A stretch of DNA of 64,000 nt from Paludibacteraceae bacterium (GCA_017558065.1 JAFYWK010000024.1:1-64000), one strand, 5' to 3'; numbered from the stretch's first letter, positions 33,923-42,467 are shown. Notes: generated by a model from the sequence alone, not told the origin. A program made the numbers and translations.

Positions 33923-34441
33923 ATGTATAAAGTCGGTGTCATAGGTCCAGAATCCACAGGCAAGAGCACTTTATCGCAATATTTGGCGAAGCGTTACGAG
34001 GGGTTGTGGTTGCCTGAATACGCGCGCATGTATTTAGAGGAACATGCGCGGGAGCGCGGGAGCGCGTACGCGTACACGCACGAGGATGTGTTGCGAATTG
34101 CGGAATATCAGGTGAAACAATTGCATGAGTTATCTCAGCAGGAAGGACTAGCGTTTTTTGATACGGAGTTGATTATCACAAAAGTGTGGTTGCAACACAA
34201 GTATGGCGAGTGTCCAGCTTTCATAGAGGAGGCATTGCGGGAGTATCCAATGGATATGTATCTGCTATGCTATCCCGATTTGGAATGGGAGCCAGACCCT
34301 GTGCGAGAGAATCCGAATATACGTGAGTACCTATTTGATTGGTACGAACGGGAAGTGCAGGCATTGGATGTGCCGTATTATATCATACGGCATGGGGAGA
34401 ATGGAAAGGTGGAAGCTGAAAAGGGAAAGGTGAAAAACTGA
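33923..34441 (+). CDS. NadR-like P-loop kinase with repeat-extended C-terminus
   Basis: 172 residues. Walker A GPESTGKST (8-16), then LWLPEYARMYLEEHA and an AFFDTELIITKVW segment match the ribosylnicotinamide-kinase domain of NadR, here without the adenylyltransferase domain. Such stand-alone AAA/NadR-like proteins are common in Bacteroidota; the substrate is uncertain. Two odd parts: EHARERGSAYAYTHED comes from a GC-rich GCGCGGGA repeat (about 34030-34080), and the last ~14 residues (ENGKVEAEKGKVKN) are encoded by a GGAAAGGTGAAAA-type junction repeat that also supplies the stop. The genuine protein probably ended near YYIIRHG. Confidence 0.82.
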   Translation: MYKVGVIGPESTGKSTLSQYLAKRYEGLWLPEYARMYLEEHARERGSAYAYTHEDVLRIAEYQVKQLHELSQQEGLAFFDTELIITKVWLQHKYGECPAFIEEALREYPMDMYLLCYPDLEWEPDPVRENPNIREYLFDWYEREVQALDVPYYIIRHGENGKVEAEKGKVKN

Positions 34442-34470
34442 AAAGTGAAAACTGGAAGGTGAAAAGTGCA
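34395..34470. repeat. GGAAAGGTGAAAA-type repeat over a gene end
   Basis: Units such as GGAAAGGTG, GAAAAGTG and GAAAACTG are repeated for about 75 bases across the end of the NadR-like gene into the gap before the tRNA promoter. Confidence 0.7.
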
Positions 34471-34515
34471 AAAAAACGTAAAAATGCGATAATTTTTCAC
34501 TTTTTTGCGAAAATA

Positions 34516-34547
34516 TTTGGTCATGTCAAAAAAAAGCAGTACCTTTG
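34516..34547 (+). promoter_or_regulatory. Promoter of tRNA-Arg
   Basis: TTTG (34516-34519), 20 bases with an A-run, then TACCTTTG (34540-34547), ending 23 bases before the tRNA. Confidence 0.85.
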
Positions 34548-34570
34548 CACTCGCTTTCGAAAAGAAGCAT

Positions 34571-34644
34571 GGTCCGTTAGCTCAACTGAATAGAGTACCA
34601 CACTACGGATGTGGGGGTTGCAGGTTTGAATCCTGCACGGATCA
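34571..34644 (+). tRNA. tRNA-Arg (anticodon ACG)
   Basis: Full cloverleaf: acceptor GGTCCGT/ACGGATC with one GU, D stem GCTC/GAGT, anticodon stem CCACA/TGTGG with loop CTACGGA (ACG, read as ICG for CGN arginine codons), a 5-base variable loop, and T stem GCAGG/CCTGC with TTTGAAT. The discriminator is A; CCA is not encoded. It has its own promoter and terminator. Confidence 0.96.
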
Positions 34645-34653
34645 CACAAAAAA

Positions 34654-34678
34654 GACCGCAGAATAGCGGTCTTTTTTT
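34654..34678 (+). terminator. Intrinsic terminator of tRNA-Arg
   Basis: GACCGC (34654-34659) pairs with GCGGTC (34666-34671) over AGAATA, followed by seven T and preceded by an A-run. Confidence 0.9.
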
Positions 34679-34762
34679 GTTGTTGGTTGTGTGGGGATTT
34701 GGATTCTGGTGTCCTATTGGGCTTTCGGATTCTGGAAAACCAGAAATCAGGTGATAACCCTA

Positions 34763-35308
34763 TTATTTTTCGGGTCGGAGGACATAGAGAGAAGGCAAGT
34801 TGCGTCCTTTCTCGTCGAAGTCCAGTCCGTAGCCAAGTACGAATTTGGTGGGAATGGATTTGCCAATGTATTTAGGTTTGGCGTCGGGGAATTGCAGCGA
34901 ATCGGGTTTGAATAGGAAGGAGGTTAGTTCTACCGAACGGGCACCTTCGTCTTTGAGCTGCTGAAGAAAGCCATGCATGGTGAGTCCAGTGTCCACGATG
35001 TCTTCGATGACAATGATGTCGCGGTCTTTGATGGGTACTTGCAAAGGAATGAGCATGTTCACTTTGCCCGTGGTAGCTGTACCTTCATAAGATTTGAGGC
35101 GGACAAAGGTGATTTCAGCGGGAAGGGTAATGTGCTTGAAGAGGTCGGAGGCGTAGATAAATGCGCCGTTGAGAACGCAGATAAATAGTGGCTCGCGACC
35201 AGCATAATCGGTATTGATATGCTCTGCCACTTCGGATACGATTGTGGCAATCTCTTGTTGGGATAAGTACTCATCAAAGATGAGATTGTTGACGGTGACA
35301 CTCTGCAT
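34763..35308 (-). CDS. hpt: Hypoxanthine phosphoribosyltransferase
   Basis: Purine salvage enzyme joining hypoxanthine or guanine to PRPP. 181 residues. The PRPP-binding motif is IVIEDIVDTGLTMHGFL; the N-terminal LFICVLNGAFIYASDL and the ELTSFLFKPDSLQF segment, together with FVLGYGLDFDEKGRNLP, match Hpt. Starts ATG at 35308 and is transcribed divergently from the phosphohexomutase gene. Confidence 0.95.
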   Translation of the reverse strand: MQSVTVNNLIFDEYLSQQEIATIVSEVAEHINTDYAGREPLFICVLNGAFIYASDLFKHITLPAEITFVRLKSYEGTATTGKVNMLIPLQVPIKDRDIIVIEDIVDTGLTMHGFLQQLKDEGARSVELTSFLFKPDSLQFPDAKPKYIGKSIPTKFVLGYGLDFDEKGRNLPSLYVLRPEK

Positions 35309-35336
35309 GGGATGAGGAATATTTTAAATTAAAATG

Positions 35337-35368
35337 CAAAATTACTGCTTTTTTGGGATATTCGCAAG
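35337..35368 (-). promoter_or_regulatory. Promoter of hpt
   Basis: On the minus strand CTTG (35368-35365), 20 bases, then TAATTTTG (35344-35337). Confidence 0.75.
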
Positions 35369-35416
35369 TGTGAAGAGTGTTTTCTTATGAAAAATATAGG
35401 AGTTTTTGGCATAGTG

Positions 35417-35448
35417 TTTGCATAATTGAAAAAAAAGTAGTACCTTTG
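35417..35448 (+). promoter_or_regulatory. Promoter of the phosphohexomutase gene
   Basis: TTTG (35417-35420), 20 bases with an A-run, then TACCTTTG (35441-35448). Back to back with the hpt promoter. Confidence 0.85.
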
Positions 35449-35486
35449 TAGGCGATAAATTATGCAAACTTTAAAATACAAGCAAT

Positions 35487-37262
35487 ATGAAAAACGAAGA
35501 ACTCGAAAAAGTATTAGCCATTGCGGAGCAATGGACTAAAGCGCCTTACGATGCTGAGGCACAAACAGCTGTCAAAGCCATGATCGAGGCGGAAGACAAA
35601 ACCGAACTCATCGATAGTTTCTATCGCACCCTCGAATTTGGTACGGGTGGTCTCCGTGGCCTCATGGGTCCTGGTACCAACCGCATGAACCAATACATCG
35701 TGGCACAAGCTACCCAAGGCTATGCCAACTACCTGCTCAAAGTACAACGCGAAGGTGGTTTTACCACCCTCAAAGGCGATACCGTCAGCGTCGTAGTAGG
35801 TCATGACTGCCGTAACAACGGCCGCCTCTTTGCTGAGACCGTAGCTGCGGTTTTCGCTGCCAACGGCATCAAAGTGTATCTCTTCGAGAGCCTCCGACCA
35901 ACACCAGAGGTTAGCTTTGCTATCCGTCACCTCTCTGCGCAAGGTGGTGTGAATGTGACCGCCAGCCACAACCCTAAAGAGTACAACGGCTACAAAGCTT
36001 ATTGGGAGGACGGCAGCCAAGTGCTACAACCACACGACCAAGGAATCATTGACGAGGTGAACAAAGTGACACTCGCTGATGTGAAAATGACTGGTAATGA
36101 GCATCTTATCGAGATTATTGGCGGCGAGATGGACTATGACTACATGCAAGCCGTGAAGACCGTCATGATCGACCAAGAGACCATCCTCCGTCAAAAAGAC
36201 CTCAACATCGTTTATACCCCTCTCCATGGTGCAGGACGCCAAATCATCCCTATGTGCCTTCGCTCTTGGGGCTTTGAGAATATCCATGTAGTACCTGAGC
36301 AAATGGTTATCGATGGCAATTTCTCTACCGTGCAAAGTCCTAACCCAGAGAACGCTGAGGCAATGACCATGGGTATGAACCTCGGCACCCAACTCAACGC
36401 CGACCTCGTTATTGCTTCTGACCCAGATGCCGACCGTATCGCCATCGTTTGCCGCAACGACAAAGGTGAGTGGACCATCATCAACGGTAACCAAACCTGC
36501 ATGATGTACAGCTACTACATCATCAACAATATGAAGAAACTCGGCAAACTCCGCCCAGAGCACTACCTCGTTAAGACCATCGTTACCAGCGAGTTAATCC
36601 GCAAAATGGCAGACGCACAAGGTGTGACTTTGACCGACGAATATACAGGCTTCAAGTGGATTGCTAACCGTATCCGCGAGTGGGAAGGTACCCACAAATA
36701 CATTGGCGGTGGCGAAGAGAGCTTCGGTTTCTTGGCTTTTGATGGCGTACGCGATAAATGCTCACCTTCTGCTATCTGCCTCATCTGCGAGATTGCGGCG
36801 TATGCGAAGGACAACGGCATGACCCTCTACGATTATCTCCTTAATATGTATATGGAGTACGGCTTCCAACGCGAGACCACTATCAATGTGGTTCGCCCTG
36901 GTAAGTCTGGTGCAGAGGAGATCCAGGCTATGATGGTCAATTACCGCCAAAATCCTCCTGTAGAGATCGCTGGCGAGAAAGTGGTTAAGTCTAAAGACTT
37001 CAAGACCCTCGTTCAACGCGAATTGGTGAATGGCGAATGGGTAGAGACACCTATCGTGATGGCACTCAATGCTACCAGCAATGTGCTTCAATACTTCACC
37101 GAAGGTGGTATGAAGATTTCTGTTCGCCCAAGTGGTACCGAACCAAAGATTAAGTTCTACTTCGAGATTCCTGCTCAGATGCCAACTCCAGCCGACTACG
37201 ACAAAGCCGTAGCCGAAGCTGAAGCCAAAGTGCCTGCTATCAAAGCGAGCTTGGGAATTTGA
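35487..37262 (+). CDS. Phosphoglucomutase/phosphomannomutase
   Basis: Interconverts hexose 1- and 6-phosphates, feeding nucleotide-sugar synthesis. 591 residues, the long alpha-D-phosphohexomutase form. The phosphoserine loop is NVTASHNPKEYNGYK with Ser160; the metal-binding loop is ASDPDADRIAIV; the sugar-binding loop is GGGEESFGF; the C-terminal phosphate-binding loop is VRPSGTEPKIKFY. The gene is rich in C-ending codons compared with its neighbours, suggesting high expression. It shares a bidirectional terminator with murI. Glucose or mannose preference cannot be told. Confidence 0.94.
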   Translation: MKNEELEKVLAIAEQWTKAPYDAEAQTAVKAMIEAEDKTELIDSFYRTLEFGTGGLRGLMGPGTNRMNQYIVAQATQGYANYLLKVQREGGFTTLKGDTVSVVVGHDCRNNGRLFAETVAAVFAANGIKVYLFESLRPTPEVSFAIRHLSAQGGVNVTASHNPKEYNGYKAYWEDGSQVLQPHDQGIIDEVNKVTLADVKMTGNEHLIEIIGGEMDYDYMQAVKTVMIDQETILRQKDLNIVYTPLHGAGRQIIPMCLRSWGFENIHVVPEQMVIDGNFSTVQSPNPENAEAMTMGMNLGTQLNADLVIASDPDADRIAIVCRNDKGEWTIINGNQTCMMYSYYIINNMKKLGKLRPEHYLVKTIVTSELIRKMADAQGVTLTDEYTGFKWIANRIREWEGTHKYIGGGEESFGFLAFDGVRDKCSPSAICLICEIAAYAKDNGMTLYDYLLNMYMEYGFQRETTINVVRPGKSGAEEIQAMMVNYRQNPPVEIAGEKVVKSKDFKTLVQRELVNGEWVETPIVMALNATSNVLQYFTEGGMKISVRPSGTEPKIKFYFEIPAQMPTPADYDKAVAEAEAKVPAIKASLGI

Positions 37263-37283
37263 TTCTAAAGGTGATAAAGTTAT

Positions 37284-37328
37284 AAAAGAAAAATCCGCGG
37301 AAAAATAGAATCTGCGGATTTTTCTTTT
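37284..37328. terminator. Bidirectional terminator between the phosphohexomutase gene and murI
   Basis: A perfect 15-bp stem, AAAAGAAAAATCCGC (37284-37298) with GCGGATTTTTCTTTT (37314-37328), gives A- and T-runs on both strands. The murI stop codon overlaps its end. Confidence 0.9.
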
Positions 37329-38199
37329 ATAACTCAATGTGTTGTGCTTCAATAGGTTTGGATAAGAAAAGCGAGGCGGATTCAGAGAACTTGGTGGCGG
37401 ATTCGGTGGTAAGGAAGCCTCCTCCTGACCTCCCCCTCAATGGGGAGGATATGCGTTCGACGATTTCAGGATGGCGGTGTAGATAGTCGGCTAAACTATG
37501 AGCGACAATTTCGCCTTGAGATATGAGCCCCCCTCCAACTCCCCCCTGAAGGGTGGAGGGATGGTGTGGAGTATTGATGACAATGTTTGGTGTTGTTTTT
37601 AGAAACGCTTCAATCTTGGGTTGGAGTAGGGGGTAATGGGTGCAACCCAAAATAATGGTATCAATCAGCGGGTCGCGGGTGAGGAGTTCGGTGAGGTATT
37701 TCTCTACAAAATAGTCGGCACCTGCATGAAGGTGTTCGCCTGACTCAATCAGCGGTACCCACATAGGGCATGCTTGCTGAGTAACAGTCAGAGTTGGGTC
37801 TTGTTTGAGAAGTTCGATGACATAACTCTCGGAAGCCACGGTGCCTGGTGTAGCGAGTACGCCAATATGTTTGGTGCGTGTACGCTGCGGAATAACCTCA
37901 ACCGTAGGGCGGATGACGCCTAAAACACGCAACTCGTCGGGGTTGATGTCGTGCTGCTGAATCGTGCGAAGCGCCTTGGCACTGGCAGTATTGCAGGCAA
38001 GGATAATGAGATTGCAACCCTGCTGGTGCAGGTAATTAACCGCCTGAAGGGTGTATTCATAAATGACATCAAACGAGCGTGTTCCGTAGGGTGCACGCGC
38101 ATTATCACCCAAGTAGAGATAGTCGTACTGGGGGAGATGTTGGCGAATGTGATTCAGGATCGTCAGTCCGCCGTAACCGCTGTCAAAAATACCAATCAA
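37327..38199 (-). CDS. murI: Glutamate racemase with two palindromic repeat insertions
   Basis: Makes D-glutamate for peptidoglycan. 290 residues. GIFDSGYGGLTIL carries the catalytic Asp-Ser pair; the two catalytic cysteines are Cys69 (LACNTASAKAL) and Cys186 (LGCTHYPLL). After the second, two stretches look foreign: residues about 211-226 (PHHPSTLQGGVGGGL) from a CCCCTCCAACTCCCCCCTG palindrome near 37528-37562, and about 251-263 (SSPLRGRSGGGF) from CCTCCCCCTCAATGGGGAGG near 37417-37450. Both keep the frame and fall after the catalytic core, in or near the C-terminal helix region. Activity is probably retained. Confidence 0.92.
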   Translation of the reverse strand: MIGIFDSGYGGLTILNHIRQHLPQYDYLYLGDNARAPYGTRSFDVIYEYTLQAVNYLHQQGCNLIILACNTASAKALRTIQQHDINPDELRVLGVIRPTVEVIPQRTRTKHIGVLATPGTVASESYVIELLKQDPTLTVTQQACPMWVPLIESGEHLHAGADYFVEKYLTELLTRDPLIDTIILGCTHYPLLQPKIEAFLKTTPNIVINTPHHPSTLQGGVGGGLISQGEIVAHSLADYLHRHPEIVERISSPLRGRSGGGFLTTESATKFSESASLFLSKPIEAQHIEL

Positions 38200-38248
38200 A
38201 TCAGTTTACAGTTTATAGTTTATAGTTGAAAGGCATGGAAATTCGGTG

Positions 38249-38280
38249 CAAAGGTACAAAAAATAAATAAAATGTACAAA
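38249..38280 (-). promoter_or_regulatory. Promoter of murI
   Basis: On the minus strand TTTG (38280-38277), 20 bases, then TACCTTTG (38256-38249). The leader consists largely of a TTTATAGTTTATAGTTG-type repeat (38204-38230). Confidence 0.82.
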
Positions 38281-38283
38281 TAA

Positions 38284-38315
38284 TTTGCATAAATGGCATT
38301 TTTTTTGTATCTTTG
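38284..38315 (+). promoter_or_regulatory. Promoter of dnaN
   Basis: TTTG (38284-38287), 20 bases, then TATCTTTG (38308-38315). Only three bases separate it from the murI upstream element, so the two divergent promoters abut. Confidence 0.85.
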
Positions 38316-38355
38316 CAGGCAAAATCAAAAAGTATATAATTAAAACTGAAAGAAT

Positions 38356-39477
38356 ATGAAATTTAATGTATCAAGCTCAAAATTGTTTGCTCAGTTGCAA
38401 GCAGTGAGTCGTGTGATTGCTGCAAAGAATAGTTTGCAGATTTTGGAAGCTGTGTTGTTTGACCTCGAAGGCGATGTGCTGACCTTAACCGCTTCGGATA
38501 GCGAAACAACTATTCGCACTTCCTTGACCGTGGAAGATGCACAAGGTGCAGGTAAAGTGGCAGTGGGTGGTAAGTTGCTGTTGGAGACCCTGAAAGAGTT
38601 CTCGGAGCAGCCATTGACTTTCCAGATAGATGAGCAGAACTTTGGTTTGAATATTACCAGCGCAAATGGTACATATAGTTTTGTGGGTGCGAATGGTTTG
38701 GAATATCCAGAGATGCCTGTTGAGGATGGTGAAAACACTTTCTCTATGCCAGCAAATGTGTTGTTGGATGCAATCAATAAGACTATCTTCTGCACGGCAG
38801 ATGATGAGTTGCGTCCTGTGATGAACGGTATCTATTTCGACTTGAGCGAGGAGAAAATAGCTATGGTGGCTACAGACGCGCATCGTTTGGTACGTTATAT
38901 CAACGAAGGTGTGAAGGGTTCGCAAGCGGTTAGCTTCATTTTGCCAAAGAAACCAGCACAACTGCTCAAACAAGTGCTGCAAAAAGAGGCAGAAGAAGTG
39001 AAAGTGACCTTTGGTCAAAAGAATGCGAAGTTCGAGTTTGGCACAACCGTAATCGTTTGTCGCCAAATCGAGGGCCGTTTCCCTAATTATAATGCGGTGA
39101 TTCCACAAAATAACACCAACAAGGTGTTGGTGGATCGCCAAACGATTGTGAATGCCTGCAAGCGTGTGGCTGTGTTTGCGAACACAGGTACGAGCTTGTT
39201 GAAACTGGCGTTGAGTGAGAATCAAATCAAGATTTCTGCACAAGATATTGACTTCTCTACTTCAGCAGAGGAGACTATCAGTTGCGATTATACTGGCATG
39301 CCAATGGCCATCGGCTTCAAGGCGCCATTCTTGATTGAGATATTGGCGAATGTAGCTTCGCAAGAAGTGGTTCTTCAATTGGCTGACCCTGCTCGTGCTG
39401 GTCTGATTTTACCAGCTGAGAATGAGGAAGGACAAGATTTGTTGATATTGTTAATGCCAATGCTCCTCAACGACTAA
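38356..39477 (+). CDS. dnaN: DNA polymerase III beta sliding clamp
   Basis: Ring-shaped processivity clamp. 373 residues in the usual three-domain length: N-terminal KFNVSSSKLFAQLQAVSRVIAAKNSLQILE, middle domain beginning FSMPANVLLDAI with DELRPVMNGIYFDL, VATDAHRLVRY, and the C-terminal domain ending in LLILLMPMLLND, where the family keeps a hydrophobic Met/Leu tail. The exonuclease gene overlaps its stop by one base. Confidence 0.97.
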   Translation: MKFNVSSSKLFAQLQAVSRVIAAKNSLQILEAVLFDLEGDVLTLTASDSETTIRTSLTVEDAQGAGKVAVGGKLLLETLKEFSEQPLTFQIDEQNFGLNITSANGTYSFVGANGLEYPEMPVEDGENTFSMPANVLLDAINKTIFCTADDELRPVMNGIYFDLSEEKIAMVATDAHRLVRYINEGVKGSQAVSFILPKKPAQLLKQVLQKEAEEVKVTFGQKNAKFEFGTTVIVCRQIEGRFPNYNAVIPQNNTNKVLVDRQTIVNACKRVAVFANTGTSLLKLALSENQIKISAQDIDFSTSAEETISCDYTGMPMAIGFKAPFLIEILANVASQEVVLQLADPARAGLILPAENEEGQDLLILLMPMLLND

Positions 39478-40268
39478 TGAAGTTGCAATTAACTCGCCCG
39501 TTGGTTTTCTTTGATTTGGAGACAACGGGACTAAATATCGCATCGGACAGGATTGTCGAATTGAGTTATTATAAGGTCTTTCCCAATGGTACATCGGAGG
39601 GAAAGACCTTCCGTGTCAAACCGGTGCAGATGATGTTGGGACAAGAAGTGCAACTGCATATCTCGGAAGAGGCGAGTGCGGTGCATGGTATTTACGATGA
39701 GGATTTGGTGGATTGCCCAACCTTCAAGGAGATTGCGCCAGAACTGGTGAAGGTGTTGGAAGATGCTGATTTGGCAGGATACAACTCCAATCATTTCGAT
39801 CTGCCCTTGCTGGCAGAGGAGATGATGCGCGCAGGTGTGAATATAGATCTGAAAGGGAAAAAGATGGTGGATGTCTTCACTATCTTTCAACGCCAAGAGC
39901 CACGCAACTTGGTGGCGGCGTATAAGTTCTATTGCGGAAAAGACCTAACCAACGCGCACTCGGCAGATGCAGACACCATGGCTACTTATGAGGTGCTGAT
40001 GGCGCAGTTGGAGAAGTATGATATCCCTTCGGATGTGGACGGGTTGGCAGAGCTTACCGCAGGAAATGCCCGTTTTGCGGACTTCGCAGGCCGTATCGCC
40101 TATGATGCGCAAGGCGTTGAGGTGTTCAACTTCGGTAAATACAAAGGTCAGCGCGTAGCGGATGTGTTCCGTCGCGATCCTGGATACTATGGTTGGATTC
40201 AGAATGGCGATTTTCCACAATATACTAAGAATGTCTTTACGCGCCTCTACTTGAGTTTGCGTAAATAA
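39477..40268 (+). CDS. DnaQ-like 3'-5' exonuclease (epsilon type)
   Basis: 263 residues of the DEDDh family. VFFDLETTGLNIASDRIVEL holds the first Asp-Glu pair; YNSNHFDLPLLAEEM the next Asp; NAHSADADTMATYEVL the His and last Asp. After about residue 205 a separate small domain (VFNFGKYKGQRVADVFRRDPGYYGWI) resembles the exodeoxyribonuclease X C-terminal domain. TAATG overlap with dnaN points to coupled translation, which suits a proofreading subunit acting with the clamp. Whether it is the replicative epsilon or a repair exonuclease is open. Confidence 0.92.
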   Translation: MKLQLTRPLVFFDLETTGLNIASDRIVELSYYKVFPNGTSEGKTFRVKPVQMMLGQEVQLHISEEASAVHGIYDEDLVDCPTFKEIAPELVKVLEDADLAGYNSNHFDLPLLAEEMMRAGVNIDLKGKKMVDVFTIFQRQEPRNLVAAYKFYCGKDLTNAHSADADTMATYEVLMAQLEKYDIPSDVDGLAELTAGNARFADFAGRIAYDAQGVEVFNFGKYKGQRVADVFRRDPGYYGWIQNGDFPQYTKNVFTRLYLSLRK

Positions 40269-40269
40269 C

Positions 40270-40292
40270 CACTCTACACAATTCTACACAAC
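40270..40292. repeat. CTCTACACAATTCTACACAAC-type junction repeat
   Basis: Repeat of the same family as those around kdsC, filling the gap between the exonuclease gene and rnz. Confidence 0.75.
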
Positions 40293-40293
40293 A

Positions 40294-41076
40294 TTGAATA
40301 ATACCCTCACAATATTAGGTTGCGGCAGCGCTATGCCGACGTTCCAGAACTCGCCCTCTGGGCAGATTGTGGAGTTGTGCGACAAGTCCTTCTTGGTGGA
40401 CTGTGGCGAAGGTACGCAGCTGAAGATGAGACAGTTAGGCGTGAAGACTGCACGACTATATACGGTGCTAATTTCGCATTTGCATGGCGATCATTGTTTT
40501 GGACTAATTGGGTTGATTTCGACTTTGGGTATGATGGGCAGGACGCAACCGCTGCATATCTATGCGCATGGCGATTTGGAAAAACTGCTTCGTCCGTTGC
40601 TGGATTATCATTGTCAGGATATGTCGTATGAGATTGTGTTTCATACAATTAACCCGCGTAAGAGAGAAGTTGTTTTTGAGGACAGAACACTGACTATTGA
40701 GACTATTCCGCTCAAACATAAGGTACCTACTTGTGGCTTCTTGTTTACAGAACATCATCGCGATAAAGAACCACGCAAGCGTTATGCATACTGTTCGGAT
40801 ACAGCATATCGCGAGCAGATTGTGGAGCAGATAGCGGGTGTGGAGGTGCTGTATCATGAGGCGACATACACCGAAAAAGATGCGGATAAGTGCAAAAAAC
40901 ATACCCATTCTACTGCCAAACAAGCAGCGCAAATAGCTCAACTGGCTGGGGCAGGAAAGTTGGTTGTGGGGCATTTTAGTGCCCGCGAAGATGACCATAC
41001 GGTGTTTCTGAACGAAGCGCAAGAGGTTTTTGTCAATACGGTGTTGGCGGAAGAAGGTAAAACGATAGAGTTATAA
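40294..41076 (+). CDS. rnz: Ribonuclease Z with probable TTG start
   Basis: Removes the 3' trailer of tRNA precursors. 260 residues, metallo-beta-lactamase fold. ILGCGSAMPT at the N-terminus and SHLHGDHCFGL (HxHxDH zinc motif) are typical; CSDTAY and HEATYTEKD follow, with HSTAKQAAQIA and GHFSARE near the end. It lacks the long exosite arm or some other segment compared with ~305-residue relatives. No ATG precedes the conserved ILGCGSA, so TTG at 40294 is the best start. The 'ctctacacaattctacacaac' repeat directly upstream seems to have replaced the original start region. Confidence 0.9.
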   Translation: MNNTLTILGCGSAMPTFQNSPSGQIVELCDKSFLVDCGEGTQLKMRQLGVKTARLYTVLISHLHGDHCFGLIGLISTLGMMGRTQPLHIYAHGDLEKLLRPLLDYHCQDMSYEIVFHTINPRKREVVFEDRTLTIETIPLKHKVPTCGFLFTEHHRDKEPRKRYAYCSDTAYREQIVEQIAGVEVLYHEATYTEKDADKCKKHTHSTAKQAAQIAQLAGAGKLVVGHFSAREDDHTVFLNEAQEVFVNTVLAEEGKTIEL

Positions 41077-42435
41077 ATGGCGAAAGTTTCCACGCAATAT
41101 ATATGTTCAAACTGCGGTGCTAAGGCGCCTCAGATGATTGGTCGTTGCCCTGTGTGTGGCGAGTGGGGAACATATGAGGAAGAACTGAAAACGGAAATCG
41201 GAAAAGGGAAAGGCGGTGTCAGTCTTCGGCGCGGTGCTAAAGCGCAACGTCTGCACGAGGTGGATGCGAAAGAGGAAATGCGCATTGATATGCATTCTTC
41301 GGAACTCAATCGCGTGCTGGGTGGTGGATTGGTGCCTGGTAGTTTGGTGCTATTAGGTGGAGAACCTGGAATAGGCAAATCCACTCTGGCGCTACAGGTG
41401 TTGCTGAAAATGGGGGAGAAGAAAACGCTGTATGCCAGTGGAGAGGAAAGTGCTAAACAATTGAAACTGAGAGCGGAACGTCTATCAGGCGATGCCTCTA
41501 ATTTATATATCTTGGCGGAGACTTCGTTGGAGCGAATCTTGGATAGCGTGACGGAAATCCAACCCGAGATAGTGGTGGTGGATAGTATTCAAACGATTGG
41601 TACAGAGGCGATAGAAGCGAGTATTGGCAGTCTGAGCCAAGTGCGCGAGTGCGCAGCGCGGATTTTGCAGTACGCTAAAGAGAAGAATGTGCCTTTTGTG
41701 ATTGTCGGCCATATCAATAAGGAAGGTTCGCTGGCAGGTCCCAAAGTGCTGGAGCATATTGTGGACACGGTGTTGCAGTTTGAGGGTGACCAGCATTATG
41801 TATATCGTATTTTGCGTGCGCAGAAGAATCGTTTTGGTAGCACGAGCGAGTTGGGTATCTTCCAGATGCAGCATGATGGTTTGCGTGAGGTGGTGAATCC
41901 GAGCGAGTTGCTGCTGTCGAGCAATCGTGAGGGCTTGTCGGGTATAGCCATTGCTGCGGCGGTGGAAGGCGTGCGCCCTTTGCTCATTGAGGTGCAGGCG
42001 TTGGTGGCGAGTGCTGCATATGGTACGCCCCAACGTAGCAGCACAGGCTTTGACGGCAGGCGACTGAACATGCTTTTGGCAGTATTAGAGAAGCGCGTGG
42101 GCTTCAAACTCATGCAGAAAGATGTATTTGTGAATATTGCAGGCGGACTGCGCGTGAATGATCCTGCTATAGACTTAGCTGTATTGGCAGCGGTGTTGTC
42201 ATCGAATATGGACATTGCATTAGATGAACAAACATGCGTGACAGGCGAAGTGGGATTAGCAGGTGAGATACGTCCTGTAAACCGAATTGACCAACGCATA
42301 AGAGAAGCTGAAAAACTTGGTTTTCAGCAGATTATTGTGCCGGCAGGGCAGAAGTATAATATGCACGGATTGAAGATAAAAGTGATGGAAGTGAGCCGTG
42401 TGTCAGAGGCCTTCAAAATTTTATTGAAGAAATAA
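41077..42435 (+). CDS. radA: DNA repair ATPase RadA
   Basis: RecA-like ATPase that promotes branch migration in recombination repair. 452 residues. A four-cysteine zinc finger (Cys10, Cys13, Cys24, Cys27; YICSNCGAKAP..GRCPVCGEW), Walker A GGEPGIGKST (94-103), VVVDSIQTI as Walker B, the RadA-specific KNRFGSTSELGIF, and a C-terminal Lon-like domain (FVNIAGGLRVNDPAIDLAVLAA). It starts on the base after the rnz stop. Confidence 0.97.
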   Translation: MAKVSTQYICSNCGAKAPQMIGRCPVCGEWGTYEEELKTEIGKGKGGVSLRRGAKAQRLHEVDAKEEMRIDMHSSELNRVLGGGLVPGSLVLLGGEPGIGKSTLALQVLLKMGEKKTLYASGEESAKQLKLRAERLSGDASNLYILAETSLERILDSVTEIQPEIVVVDSIQTIGTEAIEASIGSLSQVRECAARILQYAKEKNVPFVIVGHINKEGSLAGPKVLEHIVDTVLQFEGDQHYVYRILRAQKNRFGSTSELGIFQMQHDGLREVVNPSELLLSSNREGLSGIAIAAAVEGVRPLLIEVQALVASAAYGTPQRSSTGFDGRRLNMLLAVLEKRVGFKLMQKDVFVNIAGGLRVNDPAIDLAVLAAVLSSNMDIALDEQTCVTGEVGLAGEIRPVNRIDQRIREAEKLGFQQIIVPAGQKYNMHGLKIKVMEVSRVSEAFKILLKK

Positions 42436-42467
42436 TTTGCATATATCAAAAAAAAGTAGTACCTTTG
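42436..42467 (+). promoter_or_regulatory. Promoter of the outer-membrane block
   Basis: TTTG (42436-42439), 20 bases with an A-run, then TACCTTTG (42460-42467), immediately after radA. It excludes the longer reading of the following gene. Confidence 0.85.
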
